Assembly: GCA_963920525.1 (NCBI GenBank)
Contig: OY986435.1
Span: 295,797,817-295,861,816 of the forward strand
DNA from: Dichetophora obliterata
Taxonomy: Eukaryota; Arthropoda; Insecta; Diptera; Sciomyzidae
DNA: 64,000 nucleotides
Direction of reading: 5' to 3'
Shown here: one piece after another, positions 22,109 to 31,214 of the stretch
Position numbering within the stretch: position 1 is the stretch's first letter
Layout: each line of letters begins with the position of its first letter
Position numbers and translations under genes: made by a program
The notes under the pieces: generated by a model
The model's database searches: none
Seen by the model: the letters and a program-made list of their open reading frames with translations, nothing else
Told to the model about the DNA's origin: nothing

Positions 22109-23393
22109 CAGGGTTGCCCATATTCGACGGACCCATCTGGCAACGCCATAACTTTTGACAGAGATGTCAGATCGCTTAATGACATACCGCGTTTGAAGCG
22201 TCAGTCCAAGCAGATTTTTACCATGGAACAATACACGCCACGCGAGCGCTCTGAAATAGTTGAAATTTACATTCAACAGAAGAAGTCAATTGTGAAAACT
22301 CAACGTGCTTTTAAAAGATTAAAAAATGTGAGAAGTGCGCCTTCTAAGAACACCATTAAGCGTTTATACGAAAAATTTTCGACTGGTGAGGCTCTTTCTA
22401 ATCCGAAGAGGCCAAATAAAAGTCGACCAAGGCGATCGGCCGAGAATATCGCTGCCGTACGAGCCAGTGTTGAGAGGTCCCCAAGAACGTCCCAAAAACG
22501 CCGTTCTCAGCAGTTGGGCATGGCTCGGTCCATTTTACAACGGATTTGCATTTGTTCCCGTACAAAATTCAATTGACGCAAAGATTGTTGCCTGCGGACA
22601 AGCCTCGTCGATTGGAATGGGCCCAAAGAGTCTTCGAAATGGCCGAAGATGACGAGGAATTTTGGAACAAAATTATCATGTCCGATGAAGCCCATTTCAC
22701 ATTGAATGGGACCGTAAATAAGCAAAATTGCCGTATTTACGCCACTGAAAATCCTCAGGAGATTCAAGAAGTGCCTCTTCATGACGAAAAAGTCACAGTT
22801 TGGTGCGGCGTTAGTGCGAAAACGGTCATTGGGCCGTTTTTCTTCCAAAATGAAAATGGCCATGCTGTTACCATCAACCAGGAGCGTTATCGCGACATGA
22901 TGACCAATTTTGTGATGCCAATTATTCGTCGAAAGCGTATGAGGCAGTTCTGGTTTCAACAAGACGGCGCTCCACCGCACACAAGTCGCATAACAATCGA
23001 TTTTCTGAAGAATTTGTTTCCGGGCCGTTTGATGTCGAAAAGTGGTGATTTGGACTGGCCACCGCGTTCGCCCGATTTTACGCCGCCTGACTTCTTCTTG
23101 TGGGGATATTTGAAGTCAAAGGTTTACGTTAACAAGCCAAGGACCGTAGAAGAGCTCAAGGACAACATTCGTGAAGAAATATCCGCTATTCCGGCCGAAA
23201 TGTTGGCGAAAACGATGGAAAATGCTGCAAAAAGGGCACAATACGCCATCAACGCCATATCATATTCAAAAATTGATGTAAACAAATCTATTTGGAACAA
23301 ATTAAATGATTAAGATTGCCAACCGCCAAATTTTTATTTTTTTCTTCGATTTTTTTTAAAAAAACATGGGTCCGTCGAATATGGGCAACCCTG
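22109..23393 (+). mobile_element. DD41D mariner-type element, nearly intact
   Basis: A 1285-bp element with perfect 28-bp terminal inverted repeats starting CAGGGTTGCCCATATTCGAC and flanked by TA (22107-22108, 23394-23395). It encodes one transposase (22223-23313). The catalytic spacing (41 residues between second and third Asp) matches the DD41D 'rosa' group described from the fruit fly Ceratitis rosa. Only one frameshift separates it from an open frame, so it moved into Nelf-A intron 1 recently. Confidence 0.9.
22223..23313 (+). pseudogene. DD41D mariner transposase, single 1-base deletion
   Basis: Starts MEQYTPRERSEIVEIYIQQ, a helix-turn-helix DNA-binding region (about residues 1-100, with the RPRRS-like basic linker). 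A one-base loss near 22541 shifts the frame; downstream the protein continues DLHLFPYKIQLTQRLLP. The catalytic core has MSDEAHFTLNG (first Asp), FQQDGAPPHTS (second Asp) and PRSPDFTPPDFFLWGYLKS (third Asp). The stop is TAA at 23311-23313. Its product would cut at the element ends and reinsert at TA. Without the lesion the frame would be about 363 codons, the usual size for the family. Confidence 0.9.
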
Positions 23394-23659
23394 TATAACT
23401 AATTGTAGTTTTGCCTTAAATGAAGCAAATTAAAGTTTACTTTTAATATAATTTTCATTCGACTACTTATTTCGATTGTCATTATCAGTAACCAATTTAT
23501 TTGTAAAGCTATGTACGGCTTCTTTAAACTGTCAAAATATATTTTGACAAGTGAAATTGCTGTTTGAAAAAATTCAATTTATTTAATGAAATCGACGATT
23601 GTTTGTTTATTTGCCAACAATTGATGAATTGTTTTGGAATTATCGCGACGGGAGGAAGT

Positions 23660-24640
23660 TATAGGGTATCCAGTAAAGCCGTTGTCAAACCTGAGTTGTC
23701 GGTTAACATTTGCAGTTAACGCAATTGAAATACTCAAGATAAACTGCTTGGGAGTACATACTATTTACGTTTAAGTCCACCGGAATGAAAACGGATGTGC
23801 TAAATTCAAGAAACAATCTTAAAATAATTATGTGTATTGTGTTGCAAGTAATTGTGCTCTGTGTAATTTTCAAATTGTAATGTTTAAAATGTAATTAATA
23901 ACTTGCTGGGACTTTGAAAAAATAAATTAAATTAATTGTCCTTAAGATTTCAGCTACGTTTTTAATTCGATCCGATCGGCAATAAGTAACATGCGAAATT
24001 ACTACATTAAAGGCCGTTTTCTCAATGTCCGGTTAAGCACTAATCGGAACTTTGACCGGCTGTTAGCAAGAAAGCATTTTCTCAATGTTCGGTTAGGTCT
24101 TAAGTGCCGCTTAAGTTAATGGCAAGTTGAGGTTCCGGTTAGTTGCTAATCGGAAGAACAGCTGTGTAGTGCAAAAAATAATTATATATTTTATAATTAA
24201 GAATTGATTATAATTGATAATCATCCAATAAAAAAGTCAAAATTGATATCATTTTCAAAGCAGCTCATTTTGACATTATAATTACGCCTTTGTTATTGTT
24301 TTGTTGTCGGAGAGAGCGTATTTCTAGTGCATCTACCTGGTTATTCTACCATGATTCTGCCATGGATCGATCTCAACAATTCTGTGTTTCAGTTTTACAC
24401 TTATGTTTGCGTCAAAATGTTCATGTTGTAGAATTCAGGGTTTGTCAAAACCAAAACAAAGACAATTTTTCCAACATGAACAAGTGGTGTTTGCAAAATT
24501 GTCTTTGTGTCGGTCATTATTATCGATCACTACCGTCGTGTGGCGTAAAAAACAAATTCTGTTCTGGTTGCTGTGCAGCGTATTGAACTGGTTTTTGGCC
24601 AAGTTTAGCAAATTTCGGCGTCAATTAGAAAATATTTTAA
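23660..24640. other. Non-coding stretch with small repeat scraps
   Basis: CGTTTTCTCAATGTCCGGTTAA and related words (24010-24150) recur in diverged form at 32315-32460, marking a dispersed repeat. At 24335-24372 CTACCTGGTTATTCTACCATG and TTCTGCCATGG are isolated ends of the CCATGG-ended MITE family. No gene. Confidence 0.5.
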
Positions 24641-24644
24641 AACA

Positions 24645-24870
24645 TTAAAATAATAACCTAATAATATGTCTTTTCAAAAGTTTTAAACGTCATTTATCAG
24701 TGTTAAGGGTCGCTGATTTCGAATCTAAAATCAGAATTTTAAAATTCAAGATGGTGAATAGGGTTGCCACCTTAATTTTTTTTAGTTTTATGAATGCGGG
24801 GCTGGCAAAAAAATGGTACACCAAAAATGGGTCGCTGAATCCGAATCCGTTGTCAGAATTTCCATTTATT
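24645..24870. repeat. Dispersed repeat, reverse complement of 58930-59160
   Basis: CTAATAATATGTCTTTTCAA, TAAGGGTCGCTGATTTCGAA, AGGGTTGCCACCTTAATTTT and GGTACACCAAAAATGGGTCG all reappear in reverse order and complement in the pogo-like element at 57045-59933. This marks a repeat family, with the 58.9-kb copies arranged in an inverted pair. Confidence 0.8.
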
Positions 24871-25559
24871 AAATTATTTTGCTATGAAATTGCTGTTTTA
24901 ATGGATTACTCTATATTTATTTTGGTTTGCTTTGATGAAATCTGCTATGATAATTGATTTATTCTTATGACATGTTCTCTCAAGATTATAGTTTGCTGTT
25001 CAATCAATCAAAATCACAGTAGTTACATAATGGGTGTATTTTTTTATTCATTCCGGATAAAGGAGAGAAGGAATAGAATAGATTGTTGTTTATCCAGAAC
25101 AGAATGAATAAAGAAACAGTATTGGAAAAGAAAGAAAATTTTGTTTTTATTAAAACCAGAAACATATTTTTCGTATTTAATTAAAGACAACAAATACACC
25201 AGATAAAATTTAAAAAATAAAAATGCAACAAAACAATCTAAAACATTTAATGTAAAAAATTTTCCATTTTCATTTAACGAAGTTTTACTTCAAACAATCG
25301 AATATAACCTCACATACAAGGAATATTCTTTTTATTCTACCTTAGCTGATAGTATAAAAAGAACGCGTTCGGAATATTCCGTAAGAATAAAGAAATACAA
25401 AAAGAATATTCCGGATAATCAAAACTGAATAAAGAAACAAAAACAGTCATTCCGAACATCTGGAATGAATAAAGAAATACAGCCAATGTGTGAGTGAAAA
25501 ATTCAATAAAAACTTAATATTTAAAAAACTTATTAAATGATAAATGAAATTAAATTATA

Positions 25560-26450
25560 TTAAATCAGCTTTCCCTAACAAAACTTAAAGTAACACGTAG
25601 GTGGGGACCCGACAGCGACAAGATTATGATAAGAAAGTTACTACGAAGGCAAATTGCTAAGGTGACGAATAAGGTTGCTTTTGGAGACATTGCAGCTTAA
25701 TGAAAAGCACCTCAAATCTCTAGGTAAGATGTTCCAGTCTAGCCGTTCTAATAAGAAACGATCTTTCAAATTGTGATGAGATCTTGGGGAAGACAATATG
25801 AATGTTATTCAGTATATTATTCAATTTTATCGTTATTTAATCGAATATCAAGCTGAGCAATTGGTGACCTAGAAGGGTTTATCTCCACACACTTGGTTTT
25901 ACTCATATTTAAGGTAACTGAAATTTAAGTTTTCCAATTAGCTTTATATGATTAATTTTACCAAATGCCTTAGATATATCAAGGAACATTAAAATACGTA
26001 TTGCACTTACACTAACTACAATTTGCATTTTCTCTAAAAAGATTGAGTTAAGCCTAGTAAAAAATTAAATACTATAACCGCTGCGAAACCCAGACTAACT
26101 GTCATCAACTAGAGAGTTACAATTTGTATGCTCCAATATATTAACTTTAATAATAATTTCAGCAACTTAAGGAAGAGCCGGCAGTATAATTGAGTTCAAA
26201 GAGCTGCTCTTAGAGATAGGCAAAAGTTGTGCCAAGGGAAGGGAATTGTGATGTTATGTTCCGATTTATCTAGTAAAAAAACTTTGAAAGCCAGATCGAG
26301 CAGTGATTGAGAATGTCTTATCTCCTTGGAGTTAATTTCATCTTCATTGTTTCTAACTTTAAAGTGAGAGATAGGGACCAAAACAAAAGCCTTAGAAAGA
26401 AGCAAGTTTATAACATCAATAAATAATATAGCAACGTTATTTATCACATT
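25560..26450 (-). pseudogene. Heavily decayed non-LTR retrotransposon fragment
   Basis: Minus-strand translation shows scattered LINE motifs: near 26196-26447 SKAFVLVPISHFKV and LDLAFKVFLLDKSEH match the endonuclease-RT linker of the 8.6-13.2 kb element (EAFSFVPITKYKL, DLAFKAYLQDRSEH). Around 25960-26000 an ILMFLDISKAFGKINHIKL-like reading matches the RT palm, and around 25870-25910 NQVCGDKPF echoes the KTKFIQFNPS block. Many stops and an internal deletion; an old relative of the same family. Confidence 0.75.
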
Positions 26451-27103
26451 TTTTATTGCACTTTATGAGCACTTTTATGAGCAATATGTTATTCTGTTTA
26501 GCTAAGACAAAGGTATGTAATGGATAATACCGACTTTAGGATTAAATCCTTTTTCACTATATATAACCCATTAGCCGAGTTTTAACAAGGATTTATATTC
26601 TTAAGACTTAGAAAACAAACGTAATTACAAAACCTACTTGAGGGTCGTATTTTTCACTTCTAGAATCTCTAACCATCTGGTAAAGTCCTAGATTTTCTGT
26701 AGCATAAGGCGGAGATAACTAGTCAAATTCGAATGTTTAAAGATATTCAAAGGTAAACAATGTGGCCCTTACAGTGACATCATATTAAATTCAAAAGAGG
26801 CCGAGCTAATAGGAACTACATACACCTATAATCAACAACATAAACATTCAGTATTTTTGTGTGTAAATGTTGATACGAATGGAGTGCGTTCAACGCTTTT
26901 GACCTATAATGTTGATATGATCAAAGTGCGTGCCAACGAAATATAATATTTGCTATTTAAGTGCAAACTTAACTTAAACTTAAATTTATAAAGAGCTTTG
27001 GAGACAAGTAAAACAAATTCAGTTCTTTTCTTTTTTCAGCACAACATATTCGCCATTCACCAACAGTCACTAGCTGCTGTACATGGGTTGGTGTAGCAGC
27101 CAC
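26450..27103. other. Non-coding 3' flank of Nelf-A exon 1
   Basis: Intronic AT-rich DNA with no recognised element. TGTTGATACGAATGGAGTGCG and TGTTGATATGATCAAAGTGCG (about 26868 and 26910) form a short imperfect tandem duplication. Confidence 0.45.
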
Positions 27104-27145
27104 TTAACGAAACTCAAGGCTCCACTTTTTCACCAACGTTTTTAC

Positions 27146-27355
27146 CTCTTCGACTAGACGTCGCGGTATGTGAAAAAAGCTTAGCAACAACTTTAATTTC
27201 ACTTGGGTCTGGAGATCTGGAAAACATTCCTTGATATTTCTTAACACTTCCTTATTTAATTGTGAGCAAATTGAACCACTTATCCACGAATCATTTGATG
27301 TTCCGAGTTTATTATGCAGCCACAGTGATGTGTCGCTGTCTCGCACATTCGCCAT
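27146..27355 (-). CDS. Nelf-A: Negative elongation factor A, exon 1 (N-terminus)
   Basis: Seventy codons from ATG (27355-27353) to GAG|GTAAAA. The protein starts MANVRDSDTSLWLHNKLGTS and continues NIKECFPDL then QVKLKLLLSFFHIPRRLVEE, near-identical to the start of NELF-A in flies and strongly similar to human NELF-A. This helical domain contacts the NELF-C subunit. Reading straight on past the donor adds residues KTLVKKWSLEF that have no counterpart in the family, so the splice is preferred. The first 85 bases upstream (27356-27440) look like 5' UTR; beyond that a long-inverted-repeat transposon begins, so the promoter of this gene must lie within or next to it. Confidence 0.95.
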
Positions 27356-27682
27356 TTTTCCGTAAACTGACGTTGCTAGCTTCGTTAAGAAGACATCTTG
27401 TTTTCGCTTCGGATCTCACATACAGTAGTGGCTAAGAAATTTGGGCATATTCAGCGGGATCTTTTATGAAAAAATTCTGTTATTCTGTTGTGATTTCCCA
27501 TAAAAATTTTTGACCTGTCAAAAATCTGTTACGAGACCAGAATTGGTATTCTGCACGACAATGTTTTATGAAATCTGTTATTAATCATAGCAGATTTTTC
27601 GAACTGTCAACAAATCTTTTACAAAATCTTTTATTTGGTATTCTGCATGACAAAATCTGCTTTGAAATCTGTTATGAAACAC

Positions 27683-28660
27683 AAGTAAGTAAGTAAATTT
27701 AATAAGACTTAAAATCTTTTACAATAGTACATATAGGAGAATTTAACATTGAATGAAAACATAAAGGCTATTCACAGTTTGAATACGCTGGTCTGCTATT
27801 TGTACGATTTGCTGTTTGTACGCCAATTTACGAAAGCGTATTTTGCTTTGTTGTTGTTTTGCATACAAACGCAAATACGCAGGCACGCGTAAATAAAAGA
27901 AGCCCTTGGACGTGGTTTTTGTACCTCGTATTTTTATGCTCTGTCTACAGCCGCATAATCACATACATCACAGGGTTGCATAATTTTTTAATACGACAGT
28001 CACATGGCGAGGTGCTCACAGTTTGAACAATAACAAATGCTATAAATACGATTTGTTAAAAGTACGCTTAAACTGTGAATAGCCTTATAGAAAAAGTGAA
28101 TAAGTATTCTATTACAATAAATAAGATCTACGTACAGATTCTGCTAATTATTATAGTAAAGAAGAACAAATGCTTACTCACGGCATTATTAAAAGTTACT
28201 ATGATGAATTATCATAACTATGAACGACTTAAAACTAATATTATATAAAAGGAAATAATAAAAACTAAAACAAAATTTAAGATATTTACATATGTACACT
28301 TAATAACTACTTTACATTAAGAGTTGGTCAGCCTCTACAAGTACCAGGGCTTGCTTTAGAGTAAAATTCTGGCAGGAGTGATATGGCTGAACTAATTTCT
28401 GGATTCAAATTTAAGTTTTCATTTATAATACCAACTGGTGAAATATAATTTGTGTTAGACCAACTGAAATCTTTTTGCGAGTCAAAAACAAAATTAATTA
28501 AGTCCTTTTTTATAAAATTAAGTTTTCTGACACTTCTTTCCAGATGTATTAGGAAATATTTACAAAGCGGAATAACTCGTGCTTGTCTGTCTGTAAACAT
28601 AAAAATTTGAAAATCTTTTAGTAGACGACTCAAAATTTCGTTCAATACACAGTATTAAAA
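27683..28660 (-). pseudogene. LINE-like 3' fragment with AAGT-type tail, split by a MITE
   Basis: The minus-strand 3' tail reads TTACTTACTTACTT (27683-27696 on plus as AAGTAAGTAAGTAA). A similar tail and flank (TTTATTGAGACTT) occurs at 45023. The 3' region is split by the MITE at 27764-28086. The minus-strand open frame 28328-28645 may be its last coding part or a captured sequence; I do not recognise the protein (contains SSAISLLPEFYSKASPG). Confidence 0.45.
27764..28086. mobile_element. MITE with AAGGCTATTCACAGTTT ends
   Basis: 323 bp with inverted ends AAGGCTATTCACAGTTTGAA and CGCTTAAACTGTGAATAGCCTT, flanked by ATA on both sides (27761-27763 and 28087-28089). Same end type and 3-bp duplication size as 46083-46336. 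The interior includes a run of TACGC/GCGTA words (GTACGATTTGCTGTTTGTACG). Confidence 0.85.
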
Positions 28661-29429
28661 ATGAAACACAACAGAATAACAGATAAATGTTTTTGCCTTT
28701 TATCACAATGAATTTCAATAAATTTAATAAGTCAAGCTAAATCAGATTGTTTTGCGTTTTGTTATGTTTAATTTATGAAACAAAGACTTGAAAGACTAAA
28801 AAATAACTTTAATCCGTGTAGTTTTTTCAAATTGCATATAAAATGTATTTTCTATTTTTGTACAATCATTTATAATTTTATAATAAGTCTTTCTAAATAA
28901 AAAATTATTAATGTAAGTGTTAAAAATACAGCATAAAAAATTATATACTTGTCAACCTGACTTATATCTAGAAAGGAAATTATTCTACTTTCGGGAATTC
29001 TAGATTTTGCTGCAGCAAACCAAAGCTGCAAATAACGATCTCGGCGTCCACCGCCCCCGTTACGAAAGGTCCCTTTTTATTTATTCTACTGTACAATTGT
29101 AGAAGTCGTTTGGTAGGATGAGCTACTTTTATCGCCACCGTGCAGCATCTTTGATGTTTCCTTTGAAATTTCCAGATATGGTTACCACATTTGTACCCTT
29201 ATCTAAATCAACGCTTACATTATACTTAGATTGTATTGTCTGAATATTAGATCCTGCGCATCGAACAATTATACATACACAATCAGAACGCGCATCTAGT
29301 TGTTCGGTAAAGTCATAATTGCGTCCACCACCACCATTTCTTTGACCACGGCGATCGCGATCATTATGCTCGTCTCCCCGTTGCTCCTTACGTTTGAAAC
29401 TTGCACGGGCACCTCTGTCCCTTTTGCTA

Positions 29430-30844
29430 CACCAAAAAAAATCCTGCAGTAAAAATAAATAAAAATGTATTTAAAACAAATGTAAGTTAGTAGCTCACCG
29501 TCCAAATAAAAATGTAATTATTTTTACTAATTTCAATTATTTACTTTTACAACATATTTTTTAACTACAAAGAATAAATACATTTACATTAAAATTAAAT
29601 GTTTTTCATTTATTAATTAAAAAAACTGCAAAACGTTTTCTGCCATAGTTTAACTAACACTGTAATAACTTTTACTACACATGTAATCGAAATGCTAAAT
29701 ACGAAATTTTTTTATGCAGTAATTTAGACTTATTTTTACTACACATGTAGAAATTTTTACTACATATAGTAATTTTTACTACATGTACACCAAAAAATAA
29801 ATCCTGTTGTTTAAATGAAACATTGTTGTTTTTCCATTTTTTATTTTTATAATGAACATATGAACGCAATAAACATACGAAAATTAGTTATAATTGTATA
29901 CGCATGGCGTCGAACATCAGTGGAAATATTGTCGAGTTCTTCTAGGGTAGTAAATTTGACAGCGTTATCGTATGCAGGACGTAACGCAACTTTGGGACTT
30001 TTTCTTTAACATAATAAGAATTTAAAGTTCAAGGTTTTTGTCTTATTATTATGTTATATAGTAACCAATGTAGGGTGAACGTGAAGCACATATATGAAGT
30101 GCTAAGCACCAATGTAACATAGCTACTCTGGTCTCGTTATGTTCATCAACAAAAGTGGAATCTGTGGAAAAGAGTCACTTTTATATTTGAAATATTACTT
30201 TATCGTTAAAAGGAGGCTTATTTACCAATCAGCTCATGTGCCTCTGCAATTTGAAATGCTGGATATTCCAGATGAGTCTTCAAATAATCAAATATTTGAT
30301 GAGTTCCCTTAAGACAAGCTGTGCGGAATGCCTCTTCACTATATCGACTTTTGGCATAAGGATTTGCGCCGTAAGCAAGCAGCAATTGTGCAGTTGTTGC
30401 GATTTTTTTGCTATATTTTGCTGCATTGCTCAAAAATTTGATTAAAATTTTAAACCGAAAAAAAATACATAGTAAAAAATAAAGATTGCTTTTATTATAA
30501 AAAAAGTAAAGTATTTTTGTATTAAAAAAATACATTTCAAGAAGTATACTTACCACAGTTCTTCATCACGAAACTTTGAAAATTATTTTAGTTTAAATAC
30601 TTATAATTGCTATCAAATACATATTATGAAGTTTATTTTAATGTAGATATTCTTTATTTAAATAAATGTATGTAAACAACTACTTACTACATGCAACTAC
30701 TTCATGTAGTATTAATTATTTAAATGTAAATTCAGTAAAAATATATTGAATAACTACATGTGTATTTAAAAATAAATAAAACTACATATATATGAAGTAA
30801 ATACACATTGTGTTGTAAATTTTACTACAGTATTTTTTTGAGTG
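29430..30844. mobile_element. TA-duplicating element carrying Fem-1-like exons
   Basis: 1415 bp flanked by TA (29428-29429, 30845-30846). The ends are inverted: CACCAAAAAAAATCCTGCAG plus TAAAAAT on the left, and inward from the right CACTCAAAAAAATACTGTAG plus TAAAATT. A second left-type end (CACCAAAAAATAAATCCTG) follows TA at 29788, so it may be two nested or tandem copies. Subterminal DNA is rich in TACTACATGTAG words. The TA site and CACTnAAAAAAA ends fit a Tc1/mariner-like MITE, but the interior carries host-gene exons (29885-30445). Confidence 0.75.
29885..30445 (-). pseudogene. Fem-1-like gene fragment: three exons with introns
   Basis: Exon A (about 30435-30223) reads TAQLLLAYGANPYAKSRY, AFRTACLKGTHQIFDYLK and AEAHELIG, ending at G|GTAAATAAG. 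Exon B (about 30167-30077), after TTTTCCACAG, reads STFVDEHNETRVAMLHW, ending at TTG|GTTACT. Exon C (about 30008-29890) reads KSPKVALRPAYDNAVKF and TTLEELDNISTDVRRHAYT. In FEM-1 proteins an ankyrin array is followed by an AxELLGAxFxD segment and then a PAY-x(n)-EELxxI segment, the same order. FEM-1 is a CUL2 ubiquitin-ligase substrate receptor. The genuine gene should be elsewhere; here the fragment sits inside a transposon. Confidence 0.65.
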
Positions 30845-31214
30845 TACCACCTTCACCATAACTGCGTCCGTCACGACTTTTATTTTAAACTTAAATCAAA
30901 ACGGACATGCTAGTTTGTAATGCTATTGCACGACACTTCTTTAATGCTAATTTTGCAAAAATATTTGCAATTCACACGTTAAAAGCGACAACTTCAACTT
31001 GCGTTATTTTCTTTAATTTATTGACAGCAATCAGCTGTTTAATAACAGAAGTTAACGGAATTGTAACAGATTTTTGTTTTCGAAGATTGATAACAGGGTA
31101 CCATAAAAGATCGAAAGGCAGAATACCAATTTTAAGAGATCTTTTATGGTCGGCATCTTTTATGAATCACAGAAAATTCATAACAGAATAACAGATTTGG
31201 CAGAATAGGCCCAA

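Larger units (their letters stand above)
16536..27145 (-). other. Nelf-A intron 1, 10.6 kb of transposon debris
   Basis: Exon 1 ends at GAG|GTAAAA (donor at 27145) and exon 2 starts after TTTTATTTTTAG (acceptor at 16536), both phase 0. The join gives RRLVEE-WKAELDE, which lines up without gap with the human protein (RRTVDE-MKGALME). The intron holds at least ten separable mobile fragments listed individually, a TTG microsatellite, and no host exon that I could recognise. Confidence 0.85.
29090..30878 (-). pseudogene. KH-domain, RG-rich RNA-binding protein fragment, interrupted
   Basis: Minus-strand reading from 30878: SRDGRSYGEGG, then after a 1.4-kb insertion (29430-30844) SKRDRGARASFKRKEQRG, RDRRGQRNGGGGRNYDFTE, then a KH-like unit IIVRCAGSNIQTIQSKYNV with VDLDKGTNVVTISGNF, ending at a stop near 29150, with a decayed RG-rich tail after it. 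Removing the insert with one TA restores the frame exactly. It looks like a piece of an RNA-binding protein (vigilin, hnRNP K and FMRP all have related folds; I cannot say which). Short, stop-bearing and surrounded by transposons, so most likely a captured or duplicated gene fragment. Confidence 0.55.
27441..31214. mobile_element. Long-inverted-repeat element carrying host-gene fragments
   Basis: The left end (TTGGGCATATTCAGCGGGATC, then TCTGTTATTCTGTT, AATTGGTATTCTGCA) is matched in inverse by the right end (reading inward: TTGGGCCTATTCTGCCAAATC, TCTGTTATTCTGTTATG, AATTGGTATTCTGCC). The arms extend about 200 bp, diverged and gapped. Between them lie a LINE remnant with a nested MITE, a KH/RG-rich gene fragment, and a TA-duplicating element with Fem-1-like exons. 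The target duplication is not clear. An alternative is two independent, oppositely oriented copies of a short repeat rather than one element. Confidence 0.6.

Noticed and set aside
16505..27145. Extending Nelf-A exon 1 through the GTAAAA donor to the TAA at 27104
   Set aside because: The added residues have no counterpart in the family, and the join to exon 2 restores gap-free alignment.
28328..28645. Minus-strand 105-codon frame as a host gene
   Set aside because: No recognisable domain and it lies directly upstream of an AAGT-type LINE tail inside a transposon cluster; kept only as part of a LINE-like fragment.
30218..30556. A stand-alone ankyrin-repeat gene starting at the 30556 ATG
   Set aside because: The first 50 residues are translation of transposon/intron sequence; the similarity starts at about 30435 after a probable acceptor and continues in two further exons.
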